Origin: Nigerium sp.
GTDB lineage: Bacteria > Actinomycetota > Actinomycetes > Propionibacteriales > Propionibacteriaceae
DNA length: 64,000 bases
NCBI GenBank assembly: GCA_016711325.1
Contig: JADJTH010000009.1
Coordinates: 1-64,000, forward strand
Direction: 5' to 3'
Shown here: one piece after another, positions 45,416 through 56,536 of the stretch
Layout of the letters: each line of letters opens with the position of its first letter
Numbering within the stretch: the stretch's first letter is position 1
Translations under genes and position numbers: made by a program
Notes under the pieces: generated by a model
Told to the model about the DNA's origin: nothing
Database searches by the model: none
What the model saw: the letters and a program-made list of their open reading frames with translations, nothing else

Positions 45416-46633
45416 TCACCCGGACTCATCGCCCCGCGCCAGTGCGGGCTGATCGCTGTCGTGGCGTTCACCGTGTGGTCGGCCATGCTCGTGCTTCGCT
45501 GCCCCGACCGGACGGTCCTGCACCGCGCCGAGCGCCCACCCGCCGCCCTTCGCCGGCACTACGAGCCCACGCGCCCGCAGTCCTTCGAGCGCCGGCAGTG
45601 CCGCGGGCACGGTCAGGCCGGCCCGCAGTGCCAGCTCGCCGGTGTCGCGCTCGCCCCGGGCGGGCAGCGCTTCGTAGATCGCCTTTTCCTCGTGCCCGAG
45701 CTCATCCAGCAGGCGCCGCCGCGCCGGCTTCACCACCATCGCCTCCCCCGCCGGGGCGATCATCTCGCGGACCTCGGCGTCTGTGGTCACCAGCACCGCC
45801 TCGCCCTCACGGATCAGCCGATGCGGCGTGAACGACGTGGCGTTGCCGACCGGGCCGGGCACCGCCATCACCACCCGACCGCAGCTCGTCGCCCAGGTGA
45901 CCGTGTTGCGGGCGCCGCTGCGGACGCCGGCCTCGACGATGACCGTGCCGGCCGACATCGCGGCGATCAGCCGGTTGCGGGTGAGGAACCGTCGCCGGGT
46001 GGGGTGCTCGCCAGGTGCCGCCTCGCTCACCAACAGACCCCGTTCGGCGACCTCGCCGAGCAGGGTCGCGTTGCCGCGCGGATAGTAGTCGTCAAGCCCG
46101 CCGGCGAGGACGGCGATCGTACGCCCGTGCTGGGCGAGCGCACCGCGATGGGCGGCGGCATCAATGCCGTAGGCGCCGCCCGAGACCACCGTGATGCCGT
46201 GGGCCGCGACCCCCGCGGCGAGATCGATGGCCACCCGTTCGCCGTAGGCGGTCGAGGCACGCGATCCCACGATGGCGACCGCGCGCGGAACCACGTCGGC
46301 CAGGCGGTCGCGTCCGCGCAGCCACAGGCCCAGCGGTGCACCGCCGGAATCCTGCACCGGGTCGGCGCGATCCAGATCGTGCAGGGCTTCCGGCCACTCG
46401 TCGTCGCCGGGCACGACGAAGCGGAGCCGATGGCGCTCGGCGAGCGCCAGCACCCGGGCAGGATCGAAGGCGGCAAGCCTGCGCGACCACGCGGACACGG
46501 CACGCGTCCGCCGCACCGACTCCAGCACCTCGCCGGGTGTGTAGTCGGCCAGCAGCGTGCGCAGGCGTGGATCGCCGGGCTCGGTGACGCACGCCAGCAC
46601 CATGCGGGCACGCCGCTCGGATTCTTCAACCAC
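45416..46633 (-). CDS. dprA: DNA processing protein DprA
   Basis: The 405-residue protein loads RecA on incoming single-stranded DNA during transformation. The Rossmann core is evident: AIVGSRASTAYG, VVSGGAYGIDAAAHRGAL and LAGGLDDYYPRGNATLL, followed by GARNTVTWA. A C-terminal winged-helix-like region completes the usual actinobacterial length. It overlaps comM by 8 bp. Presence beside comM is standard in actinobacteria and does not alone prove competence. Confidence 0.95.
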   Translation of the reverse strand: MVEESERRARMVLACVTEPGDPRLRTLLADYTPGEVLESVRRTRAVSAWSRRLAAFDPARVLALAERHRLRFVVPGDDEWPEALHDLDRADPVQDSGGAPLGLWLRGRDRLADVVPRAVAIVGSRASTAYGERVAIDLAAGVAAHGITVVSGGAYGIDAAAHRGALAQHGRTIAVLAGGLDDYYPRGNATLLGEVAERGLLVSEAAPGEHPTRRRFLTRNRLIAAMSAGTVIVEAGVRSGARNTVTWATSCGRVVMAVPGPVGNATSFTPHRLIREGEAVLVTTDAEVREMIAPAGEAMVVKPARRRLLDELGHEEKAIYEALPARGERDTGELALRAGLTVPAALPALEGLRARGLVVPAKGGGWALGAVQDRPVGAAKHEHGRPHGERHDSDQPALARGDESG

Positions 46634-48158
46634 CGCGCACCTCCACAGCGTCGTCGCCCCTGCGCATCGCCAGGGCGGTGCGCACGTCGCTCGGCCGCGG
46701 ACGCGCGGCGCCCGCCAAGTCGGCGATGCTCCACGCGAGACGCACCACCTTGTCGACGCCCCGCGCGCTCAGCTGCCCGCGGGACACCGCCTCGTCGAGC
46801 AGCTCCACCCCCTCGGGCGGGGGCAGCTTGCGACGCAGCACCGGCCCGGGGACCTCGGCGTTCGTCGACCAGCCCCACTCACGCAGGCGATGCACCTGAC
46901 GCCGTCGCGCCTCGACCACCCGCCCCGCGATGGCCGCGCTCGGCTCGCCGGCCGAACCGGCCGCGCGCAGGTACGCCCGGGTCATGGGTCGCAGCCGCTG
47001 CGCGATGTCGATCCGGTCCAGGATCGGTCCGGACAGCCGCGCGGCGTAGCGCCGGACGGCCATCGGCGGGCAGGTGCAGACGCCACCTGGCGTGCCCGCC
47101 TGCCCGCACGGGCACGGGTTGGACGCCAACACGAGTTGGAAGCGCGCGGGGTAGCTGGTGAGCGCACGCGCGCGGGCCAGCTCGATGCGGCCCAACTCCA
47201 GCGGCGTCCGGAGCGCCTCCAGCGCGCGCGGACTGAACTCCGGCGCCTCGTCGAGAAACAGCACGCCCCGATGGGCCAGGGAGATCGCGCCCGGGCGCGC
47301 AATCTGCGAGCCGCCGCCGGTGATGGACGCCACGGACGCCGAGTGGTGCGGCGCCGCGTACGGCGGACGCCGGGGCAGCTCACCGACGTCGGGCAGCCCG
47401 ACCAGCGAACGGATCGCGGCGACCTCGAGCGCGTCGGCCGTCGACAAGTCGGGCAGGATCCCGGGCAGCCGTTCGGCCAGCAGTGTCTTCCCCACGCCCG
47501 GAGGCCCCAAGAAGTGCACGTGGTGTGCCCCGGCCGCCGCTACCTCCAGCGCCCAGCGCGCCTCCAGCTGCCCGGCTACGTCGATCAGGTCGGCCACCCG
47601 CTCGCGGCGGACGGGTGGCTGCACGGTCGCCGCCTCGGGGATGCTCTGCCCCGCGAGGACCGCTGCCAGATCGGCCAGGGAGGCGATGCCGTGGACGCGG
47701 GCGCCGTCGACGAGCCGCGCTTCGCGCACCTGCTGGGCCGGCACGATCGCGTGCCCGATCCCCTCCCTTACCGCGGCCAGGACGGCGGGAAGGACGCCGC
47801 GCACCGGCCGGACCCCGCCGTCCAACCCCACCTCACCCAGCAGGACGGAGTCGGCCAGCAGACCGGAGGGTACGGCACCGTTGGCCGCGAGCACGGCCGC
47901 GATGATCGCGACGTCGAAGTGCGTGCCGGCCTTCGGCAGCGACGCCGGCGACAGGTTGATGGTCACCAGGTGCTCGGGCCAGCCGAACCCGGCGCTCGCG
48001 ACCGCGGCCCGGCAGCGGTCGCGCGCCTCGTGCAAGGCAGCGTCGGGCAGCCCGACCAGCACGGTGCGAGGCAGCCCGCCGCCGACCGACACCTCGACAT
48101 CGACCAGCGTGGCCTCGAGCCCGATCAACCCCACCGACCGGGCGCGCCCGAGCCTCAT
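46626..48158 (-). CDS. ComM/YifB family Mg-chelatase-like AAA+ ATPase
   Basis: This 510-residue AAA+ protein is related to ComM, a branch-migration helicase. An N-terminal Lon-like domain (about 1-165) is followed by Walker A GPPGVGKTLLAERLPGILP (about 215-233), Walker B VLFLDEAPEFSP and the Cys-containing NPCPCGQAG segment. Its start overlaps the yraN stop by 4 bp and its end overlaps dprA, forming yraN-comM-dprA. Confidence 0.94.
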   Translation of the reverse strand: MRLGRARSVGLIGLEATLVDVEVSVGGGLPRTVLVGLPDAALHEARDRCRAAVASAGFGWPEHLVTINLSPASLPKAGTHFDVAIIAAVLAANGAVPSGLLADSVLLGEVGLDGGVRPVRGVLPAVLAAVREGIGHAIVPAQQVREARLVDGARVHGIASLADLAAVLAGQSIPEAATVQPPVRRERVADLIDVAGQLEARWALEVAAAGAHHVHFLGPPGVGKTLLAERLPGILPDLSTADALEVAAIRSLVGLPDVGELPRRPPYAAPHHSASVASITGGGSQIARPGAISLAHRGVLFLDEAPEFSPRALEALRTPLELGRIELARARALTSYPARFQLVLASNPCPCGQAGTPGGVCTCPPMAVRRYAARLSGPILDRIDIAQRLRPMTRAYLRAAGSAGEPSAAIAGRVVEARRRQVHRLREWGWSTNAEVPGPVLRRKLPPPEGVELLDEAVSRGQLSARGVDKVVRLAWSIADLAGAARPRPSDVRTALAMRRGDDAVEVRGG

Positions 48159-48577
48159 GGCTGGACTCCGCGCACGTGCACCACCGATGCCGTGCCGTCG
48201 ACGTGCCACAGCACGCCGAAGGCGTCGACCCGCAGCGCCTGAATGGTCTCGGGATACTCGCGCGCCCACGTCGCCGCCAACTGCCGGAGCCGTCGCACCT
48301 TGTCGCGCGTGATCGCCTCGAGCGGCGAACCGTAGCCGACGCCGCTGCGACTCTTCACCTCGCACACCACCATGGCGCCGTCGGGATCGCAGCACACCAG
48401 GTCGATCTCGCCGGCGTCGCAGCGCCAGTTGCGGCAGATGACGCGCCAGCCGCGCCGCTCCAGGTAGGCCGCGACCAGCGACTCGCCGCGTTGCCCCGTT
48501 TCTCGTCTTTCGTCCACACCGGGACCATCGGCGGTGGGCGCCGCTTCACCGTCACCCGATTTCGTCGCTGTGGACAA
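48155..48577 (-). CDS. YraN/UPF0102 endonuclease-like protein
   Basis: The 140-residue protein has a restriction-endonuclease-like fold. The catalytic pattern is visible as GE near the N-terminus, CDAGEIDLVCCDPDG (Asp) and VVCEVKSRSG (Glu-x-Lys), followed by KVRRLRQLAA. An extra polar N-terminal 25 residues precede the core. Biological role unsettled. First of the yraN-comM-dprA unit. Confidence 0.92.
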   Translation of the reverse strand: MSTATKSGDGEAAPTADGPGVDERRETGQRGESLVAAYLERRGWRVICRNWRCDAGEIDLVCCDPDGAMVVCEVKSRSGVGYGSPLEAITRDKVRRLRQLAATWAREYPETIQALRVDAFGVLWHVDGTASVVHVRGVQP

Positions 48578-48642
48578 CCCCCGGCCCGGCGCAGGCCGTT
48601 GTGCACAGCCCGCCGGCGAGGCGTCCGATCAGGCCACGCGGT

Positions 48643-48954
48643 TCAGAGGTTGTCGGGCACCTGCAGCTCGGAGTGCGCGATCTCTTCGATCGACACGTCG
48701 CGGAAGGTCAGCACCTTGGCCGACTTCACGAAACGCGCCGGGCGGTACATGTCCCACACCCAGGCGTCGCCCATCGACACCTCGTAGTAGACATCGCCGC
48801 CCTCGGTGCGCACCTTGAGGTCGACCGCATTGCACAGGTAGAAGCGCCGCTCGGTCTCCACCGCATAGGTGAAGATGCCCACGACGTCCTTGTACTCGCG
48901 GTAGAGCTGCAGTTCCAGCTCGGATTCGTACTGCTCAAGATCCTCGGTGCTCAT
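48643..48954 (-). CDS. DUF2469 family protein
   Basis: The 103-residue acidic protein is of the actinobacterial DUF2469 family. MSTEDLEQYESELELQLYRE and VGIFTYAVETERRFYLCNAV are hallmark segments. Function unknown. It overlaps rnhB by 4 bp and is consistently found between rnhB and yraN. Confidence 0.93.
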   Translation of the reverse strand: MSTEDLEQYESELELQLYREYKDVVGIFTYAVETERRFYLCNAVDLKVRTEGGDVYYEVSMGDAWVWDMYRPARFVKSAKVLTFRDVSIEEIAHSELQVPDNL

Positions 48955-49589
48955 GTCCGCTCCAGCCTAATGGTTCGCGCGACGTTGTCCCACTTGAGCC
49001 GGTGAATGTCGCACGGGCCCTGGGCGTCCAGCTCCGATTGGTGCAGCGGCGTGCAATACCCCTTGTGAACGTTGAACGCGTAGCCGGGATGGTCGCCGGC
49101 GTAGGCCGCCATGATCCGGTCGCGCGTCACCTTGGCGACGATCGAGGCGGCCGCCACGGACGCCGCGACCGCGTCCCCCTTCCACATCGCCAGCGACGGG
49201 ACGCCCAGGCCGTCCACGGGAAACCCGTCGGTGAGCACGAACTCGGGGCGCCGGTCCAACTTGGCGACGGCCCGCCGCAGCGCCTCGATGTTGGCGACGT
49301 GCATGCCCAGGGCGTCGCACTCGGCCGGCTCGATCCGCACCACAGACCAGGCGCGCGCCCGGGCGACGATCACGTCGTAGAGCCGCGCGCGCGTCGCGGC
49401 GGTCAGCTTCTTGGAGTCATTGAGCCCCTCGATCGGTCGGGCCGGCAGGATCACGGACGCCGCCACCAGCGGCCCTGCGCAGGCACCGCGCCCGGCCTCG
49501 TCCGCGCCGGCCACCAGCGGAAATCCCGCGCGACCGAGCGCCCGCTCGTAGCCGTACAGGCCGGCATCGCGGCGAATGACGAACGCCAC
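48951..49589 (-). CDS. rnhB: Ribonuclease HII
   Basis: This 212-residue enzyme removes ribonucleotides and RNA-DNA hybrids. VAGADEAGRGACAGPLVAA gives the catalytic Asp30-Glu31 pair; the further acidic residues occur in LTDGFPVD and the VAAASIVAKVTRD segment. Standard length. It follows lepB with a 9-bp gap. Confidence 0.95.
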   Translation of the reverse strand: MAFVIRRDAGLYGYERALGRAGFPLVAGADEAGRGACAGPLVAASVILPARPIEGLNDSKKLTAATRARLYDVIVARARAWSVVRIEPAECDALGMHVANIEALRRAVAKLDRRPEFVLTDGFPVDGLGVPSLAMWKGDAVAASVAAASIVAKVTRDRIMAAYAGDHPGYAFNVHKGYCTPLHQSELDAQGPCDIHRLKWDNVARTIRLERT

Positions 49590-49598
49590 GCCGGTCGC

Positions 49599-50363
49599 CT
49601 AGCAGAGAGTGCCGTCGCCGCCCACGGCGACCACCGGCTTCTCTGGGGCGTCGGACGCCTCGGGGACACCGGCGAACGTGGCGGGCGTGGAGAATCCGCG
49701 CCAGCGGTCGAACGGGAACAACGTGAACAGCGCCGCGCCGACGACCCCGTCGGAGGCCGGAAAGGCACCCATATGGGCGACGCCGGCCACCTTCTCGTCC
49801 AGGTGGCAGCGCGAGTCCGCCGACGACGCGCGGTGGTCGCCCATCACCCAGAGCCGGCCGCGGGGAACGATCACGTCGAAGTTCCCGAGTGACGGGGCGT
49901 CCTGCTCGCCGTCGGGATCGCGGTAGAGGTATTCGGTCTCGTCGAGCGGAGCGCCGTTCACGGTGATCTTGCCGTCGGTGTCGCAGCACACCACGTGGTC
50001 GCCCTCGACGCCGATGACGCGCTTCACCAGGTGATTGGTGGACGCGTCCGGCAGCAGCCCCACGAACACCAAGGCGTCCTGCCAGGCCGCCGAGCGGTTG
50101 CGATCGGGGTTGCCGAGCCACTCGAGATTGTCGCGGAACACGACAACGTCGCCGCGCTTGAAGGGAACCACCTTCTGCACGGCGACGCGGTCGGCGACAT
50201 TGAGCGTCGACTCCATGGAGCGCGACGGGATGGAGAACACCTGGAGCAGGAACAGACGCAGTAGCGTCGAAGCGATCAACGCACCGACCACCACGATGGT
50301 GACCTCTTTGACGAAGACGCCCAATCCGCCGCGTTGTTCGCCCACCCGGGATGCTCCGCCCAC
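49599..50363 (-). CDS. lepB: Signal peptidase I
   Basis: The 254-residue membrane-anchored enzyme cleaves secretory signal peptides outside the membrane. One N-terminal helix (about 22-42) is followed by FSIPSRSMES with nucleophile Ser49, HLVKRVIGVEGD with general base Lys114, and GDHRASSADSR. The start is 2 bp after the rplS stop, so translation is coupled. Confidence 0.95.
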   Translation of the reverse strand: MGGASRVGEQRGGLGVFVKEVTIVVVGALIASTLLRLFLLQVFSIPSRSMESTLNVADRVAVQKVVPFKRGDVVVFRDNLEWLGNPDRNRSAAWQDALVFVGLLPDASTNHLVKRVIGVEGDHVVCCDTDGKITVNGAPLDETEYLYRDPDGEQDAPSLGNFDVIVPRGRLWVMGDHRASSADSRCHLDEKVAGVAHMGAFPASDGVVGAALFTLFPFDRWRGFSTPATFAGVPEASDAPEKPVVAVGGDGTLC

Positions 50364-50365
50364 GA

Positions 50366-50713
50366 TCAGTCGCGCTTTTCCTTGATCTTGGCGGCCTTGC
50401 CGCGCAGGCCGCGCAGGTAGTACAGCTTCGCGCGACGCACGTCACCACGACGCTCCACCTCGATCTTCTCGATGATCGGGGAGTTCAGCGGAAAGGTGCG
50501 CTCGACGCCGGTGCCGAAGGACACCTTGCGGACCGTGAAGGCCTCGCCGATGCCCGTACCCCTGCGGGCGATCACGACGCCCGCGAACACCTGGATGCGG
50601 GAGCGGCTGCCCTCGACGACCTTGACATGCACCTTGACCGAGTCACCCGGGCGGAACTCGGGCAGGTCGGAGCGGAGTTGAGCGGCCGAGACGTCGGCAA
50701 CAAGCTTGTTCAT
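50366..50713 (-). CDS. rplS: Ribosomal protein L19
   Basis: This 115-residue 50S protein sits at the subunit interface. FRPGDSVKVHVKVVEGSRSR, FTVRKVSFGTGVERTFP and RRAKLYYLRGLRGKAAKIKEKR are standard. ATG 50713 follows GGCGAGGA; the longer upstream frame is leader sequence. Usually trmD lies immediately upstream, but here sdhCAB and gene remnants intervene, so rplS must have its own promoter. Confidence 0.96.
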   Translation of the reverse strand: MNKLVADVSAAQLRSDLPEFRPGDSVKVHVKVVEGSRSRIQVFAGVVIARRGTGIGEAFTVRKVSFGTGVERTFPLNSPIIEKIEVERRGDVRRAKLYYLRGLRGKAAKIKEKRD

Positions 50714-50728
50714 GGTGTTCCTCGCCGG

Positions 50729-50788
50729 TGCCACAGGTCACCTCGTACTGAAGTCGGATGGTCCGCCCGTGCCGAACCCCCTGTGGCA
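50729..50788 (-). promoter_or_regulatory. Possible structured rplS leader
   Basis: TGCCACAGG (50729-50737) and CCTGTGGCA (50780-50788) are perfect reverse complements 42 bp apart in the rplS 5' region. The inner arm lies just next to the ribosome binding site. Folding could hide the start, as in ribosomal-protein leader control. Not a recognised RNA family. Confidence 0.4.
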
Positions 50789-51169
50789 GGGGCACGCGCG
50801 CAACCCGACCAAGTTTGCCACAAGCGGACGGATCGCGAAAGTCGCCGACACCGACCACCACCCCGCGTCATTAACACTGTACGAAGTGGCGGCCCCGCGA
50901 AGTCTAGATACCGAGACACTCCGACGGCCATTCGCCCCGAATATCAAGGCCACCAAGGGAATCGGTGAACTCGCGCGGCAGCGACGCGATATATATGAGA
51001 CGTGAACGCGCATTCGACCCGCCACACACCCCCGAAGGGATCACCGATGCAACGTAACATTGTTCTTCTAACTATGATAGCTTCCAAATCGGATATACCC
51101 CGCAGCCTGGTCCACCACGGCGGAAAGGCGAGGGCAACCCGCTTTTGTTGCCACAGAAGGAAGGAACCT
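50789..51169. other. AT-richer intergenic stretch
   Basis: No credible gene is seen. From about 50,985 to 51,150 the sequence is clearly richer in A and T than its surroundings, with runs such as ATATATGAGA and TTGTTCTTCTAACTATGATAG. This suggests recently acquired DNA leading into the DUF6924-like remnants. It presumably also contains the rplS promoter at its left end. Confidence 0.45.
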
Positions 51170-51500
51170 CGCCCGACCTTATTGAACGGCTATCTCGTTC
51201 GAACCTGGTTCGCCGACGACGACGCTCGGCGCACGGTTGTCGAGATCCTCAAGACGACAACCTCACATGGGTATCCTGCGGGCCTCGAACCAGTGTCTGA
51301 CCCGCAGTTCGCCGGCGCATCCCCAGAGCCGGTGCTCGCCTGCGTTGTCCGCCAACCGTCGATGGCGATCCTCACGATCGCCGACGAGGTCACCCTGACC
51401 ACACCAGAGTGGCCCGTCCTCGTCCTGTCCCCGATCGAGCCCGACGACTACAAGCCGTTCCGGTGCACCGCAGCGTCGCTGCCGGAGTTGGCGACAATCG
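51170..51500 (+). pseudogene. DUF6924-like gene remnant, copy 1
   Basis: The frame reads PTLLNGYLVRTWFADDDA, then VSDPQFAGASPEPVLA and AILTIADEVTLTTPEWPVLV, matching the first two-thirds of the small DUF6924 family. The expected start codons are missing compared with copy 2 (CTCGCCC where copy 2 has an ATG ATG). The C-terminal part (ENNL...GNV type) has been replaced by unrelated sequence. Function of the family is unknown; in other actinobacteria it occurs in multicopy clusters. Confidence 0.65.
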
Positions 51501-51730
51501 TGCGCAACGGCCGGGGTGTCGACCGGCACCCTGACCCCGTGCCCGGACACCACGGGCGCTTCCCGCCCTCGGTCCGCGTTCCCGCGCGCGGCCAGCACTG
51601 CCGCTCACTATCCACCGCGCACGGAAGTGCGCGGGAGTGCCGAGCGTGCGCGGCTGCGTCGACGACGCGCGGGAGGGAGCCGGGGCGAACCTGCGACGAG
51701 GAGAAGACCCGCCCAACGGAAAGGCGAACC

Positions 51731-52148
51731 ATGATGCTCCCGCCCACCCTGCTGAACGCCTGCCTGTCCGCACCTGGTTCGGCGACGACGATCTCGCCTG
51801 GCGCGACCTCATCACGACCCTCGCGACACCAGACTCCGACGGCTTTCTCGCCGGATCGACCCTGTTTCCGATCCCAGGTTCGACGGCGCATCGCCGGAAC
51901 AGGTTCGTGCCGCCATTGTCGACCAAACCGGGATGGTCATCTTCATGATCGCGGACGAGACCACGCTCACGACTCCAGGGTGGCCCGTCCTCGTCCTGTC
52001 CCTCCTCGACCCGGTGGCCAATAAGCCGTTCCGGTCCACGGCTCAAGCCCTGCCCATCGTGGAGAACAACCTCTGGCTCGGCAACGTGGGCTGGTGGGAC
52101 TTCGAGGTCTGGCTGGACGCCGAGGGGATCTTCCGCGGCTACGTCTGA
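51731..52148 (+). pseudogene. DUF6924-like gene remnant, copy 2
   Basis: The start ATGATG at 51731 follows GGAAAGGCG. A frame change (one base missing) near 51765 gives LPVRTWFGDDDLAWRDLI. A second near 51870 gives FDGASPEQVRAAIVDQTG, then MVIFMIADETTLTTPGWPVL and the terminal IVENNLWLGNVGWWDFE to the stop at 52148. Repaired, it would encode about 139 residues of the DUF6924 type. Two indels make it a pseudogene. It lies about 560 bp after copy 1. Confidence 0.7.
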
Positions 52149-52185
52149 CAGCACCGCACGTCTCGGATCTGCCCGCCCAGACGAC

Positions 52186-52222
52186 CGACGGCGCCGGCCC
52201 CCTGGGGGAACCGGCGCCGTCG
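52186..52222 (-). terminator. Terminator hairpin after sdhB
   Basis: CGACGGCGCCGG (52186-52197) pairs exactly with CCGGCGCCGTCG (52211-52222), with a 13-nt loop that can pair further. It starts 20 bp after the sdhB stop on the minus strand and follows the converging DUF6924-like remnant by 37 bp. Confidence 0.85.
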
Positions 52223-52242
52223 AGTGCGTGTGGCGACGAAGA

Positions 52243-53006
52243 CTACTTGGCCTTGCCGTCGCCCTTGAACAGCGACTTGATCAGGTCGCGGTTGAGCTGG
52301 CTGATCGTGTCGAGCGGGATCTGCTTGGGGCAGACCGCCGCGCACTCGCCGATGTTGGTGCAGCCGCCGAAGCCCTCGGCGTCGTGCGTGGCCACCATCG
52401 TCTTGACGCGGCTGTACCGCTCGGGCTGACCCTGCGGCAGCATCGCCAGGTGCGTGATCTTCGCCGAGGTGAACAGCATGCCCGAACCGTTGGGGCAGGC
52501 CGCCACACAGGCGCCGCAGCCGATGCAGGTGGCCGCGTCGAACGCGCGGTCTGCCTGCAGCTTGGGCGCCGGCACCGAGTGGGCCTCGGGCGCCGAGCCG
52601 GCGTTGATGCTGATGAAGCCGCCGGCCTGGATGATCCGGTCGAAGGCCGTCCGGTCGACGACCAAGTCCTTGATCACCGGGAACGCCCCGGCACGCCACG
52701 GCTCGACGTCGATGGTGGCGCCATCGGCGAACGAACGCATGTGCAGCTGGCAGGTGGTGGTCGGCACCGAGGACGAGCCGCGTCCGTGCGCCGAGCCGTT
52801 GATCACGACGCCACACATGCCGCAGATGCCCTCGCGGCAGTCGTGGTCGAACGCCACCGGCTCGTCGCCCTTGACGGTGAGATCCTCGTTCAGCAGATCG
52901 AGCATCTCGAGGAACGACATGTCTTCGGACACGCCCTCCACCCGGTACGAGACCATCTTTCCCTCGGCGGAGGCGTTCGCCTGCCGCCAGACTCGCAGGT
53001 TGATGA

Positions 53007-53010
<4 letters not shown>
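52243..53010 (-). CDS. sdhB: Succinate dehydrogenase/fumarate reductase iron-sulfur subunit
   Basis: This 255-residue subunit passes electrons between the flavin and the membrane quinone site. 2Fe-2S ligands are in CREGICGMCG plus a later Cys; CIGCGACVAACPNG and CTNIGECAAVCPK carry the 4Fe-4S and 3Fe-4S clusters. Its start overlaps sdhA by 4 bp. In propionate-forming relatives this complex also works as fumarate reductase in the Wood-Werkman cycle. Confidence 0.95.
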
Positions 53011-54997
<1,987 letters not shown>

Positions 54998-54998
<1 letters not shown>

Positions 54999-55699
54999 CA
55001 GTTAATCCATCCGAATTGAACGGCCAGCGGCATGATCATGAAGCCGACGTAGAGGACGATGGCGATCACCCACGCGAGCCCGTCGAGGAAGCTCTTCGCC
55101 CGCGCGGAGGTGTTGGCGCCCAGCGTGGTCAGCGCGCTCCACACGCCATGACGCACGTGCAGGCACACGGCGGCCACCCACACGGCGTAGGCCAGGGTCA
55201 CCCACCACATCGAGAAGGCCGCGATGACCATGTCGTAGGGCGAGTCGCCGGCACGGAAGCCCGTCGTCGCGACCTGCGCCGTGAACTGCAGGATGTGGAA
55301 CACCAGGCCGAGAGCGATGATGACGCCGCCCCAGCGCATGGTGCGTGCCGCGTAGGTCTGCGCCAGCCGCTTGGTCGTCACGTACTTCGTGCTGCGCGAG
55401 GCATGCGCGCGTCCGGTGAGCACCGCGGCCGCGTACATGTGCGCCACGATGGCCGCCAGCATGACCAGGCGGAAGATCCAGATGAACACGCCGTGGGGCA
55501 CGAGCGGGTACAGGACGTCGCTCTTGAGCCACTCGGCGTAATGGTTGAAGGAGTCCGCACCGAGGAAAGCCTTGAGGTTTCCGTACATGTGCATGAGCAG
55601 GAAGCCGACCATCACGAGACCGGTCAGGGCCATCACGACCTTGAGGATCACCGTCGATCGGACTGCTCGCTGATGAGGAGTCAGTGTTGTTGTCGCCAC
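54998..55699 (-). CDS. sdhC: Succinate dehydrogenase cytochrome b subunit
   Basis: The 233-residue membrane anchor has five hydrophobic segments and carries heme and the quinone site. Histidines suited to heme binding are in FLLMHMYGN, AAIVAHMYAAAVL, LVFHILQFT and VCLHVRHGVW. No sdhD is present, as expected of the one-subunit anchor class. First gene of sdhCAB; a 12-base palindrome lies 6 bp before its start. Confidence 0.93.
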
Positions 55700-55704
55700 A
55701 TCAA

Positions 55705-55720
55705 CAACTTAGCCAAGTTG
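55705..55720 (-). promoter_or_regulatory. Palindrome just upstream of sdhC
   Basis: CAACTT-AGCC-AAGTTG is a perfect 6-bp inverted repeat ending 6 bp before the sdhC ATG, on the ribosome binding region. No good Shine-Dalgarno sequence lies outside it. It could be an operator or a small hairpin limiting translation. Confidence 0.35.
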
Positions 55721-55831
55721 GGAGGGCTTGTCCTGTTTAGTTGAGCGATTCGTCGAGACCGCCCCAAAGTGGCCCCCACTAGGCCGCTCACCCTCGATTT
55801 TGTTACCGCGAGCGTATCGAAATTGCGCCTT

Positions 55832-56536
55832 TCAACGATCCTCGGGCAGCAGGTCCGGACGCCTCGACCGCGTCCGTTTCAGAGCCTGCTCGCGGCGCCA
55901 GTCCGCCACCCGCTGGTGGTTGCCGGAGAGCAGGACCTCGGGCACCTCGAGCCCTCGCCAGCGCGGCGGCTTGGTGTAGACGGGGTACTCCAGCAGGCCG
56001 TCGCCCTCGATCGAATGGGATTCCTCGACGAGGCTCTCCGGGTTGCCGACGACGCCCGGGACCAGCCGCACGATGGCCTCGATCATCGCGAGGACGGCGA
56101 CCTCGCCTCCGTTCAGCACGTAGTCCCCCAGGCTGACCTCGCGCACCGGCATCCGCGCGGCGGCGTGCTCGACCACACGGGCGTCGATGCCCTCGTAGCG
56201 GCCGCAGGCGAAGACCAGGTGCCGCAGGGCCGCAAATTCGTGCGCGGTCGCCTGACGGAACGGTTCGCCCGCCGGCGTCGGCACCACCAGGGTGGGCAGC
56301 GACCAGGCGTGGTCGAGCACGTGGTCGATCGCCTGTCCCCACGGCTCGGGTTTCATCACCATGCCGGCGCCCCCTCCATAGGGGGTGTCGTCGACGGTGC
56401 GGTGCCGGTCGTCGGTCCAGGTGCGCAGGTCGTGGACGCGCCAGTCGACCAGCCCCGCGCGGCGCGCCTTGCCCACCAGCGACAGGTCCAGCGGCGCGAA
56501 GTAGTCGGGGAAGATCGAGACGATGTCGAAGTACAT
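55832..56536 (-). CDS. trmD: tRNA (guanine37-N1)-methyltransferase
   Basis: This 234-residue SPOUT methyltransferase makes m1G37 and prevents frameshifting. PYGGGAGMVMKPEPWG, FACGRYEGIDARVVE and VSLGDYVLNGGEVAVL form the trefoil knot SAM site. It starts at the last base of rimM. The usual downstream neighbour, rplS, lies 5 kb away because sdhCAB separates them. Confidence 0.96.
   Translation of the reverse strand: MYFDIVSIFPDYFAPLDLSLVGKARRAGLVDWRVHDLRTWTDDRHRTVDDTPYGGGAGMVMKPEPWGQAIDHVLDHAWSLPTLVVPTPAGEPFRQATAHEFAALRHLVFACGRYEGIDARVVEHAAARMPVREVSLGDYVLNGGEVAVLAMIEAIVRLVPGVVGNPESLVEESHSIEGDGLLEYPVYTKPPRWRGLEVPEVLLSGNHQRVADWRREQALKRTRSRRPDLLPEDR

Noticed and set aside
45416..48158. dprA-comM as evidence for natural competence
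   Set aside because: These genes are widespread in non-competent actinobacteria; no pilus or comEC genes are in the window.
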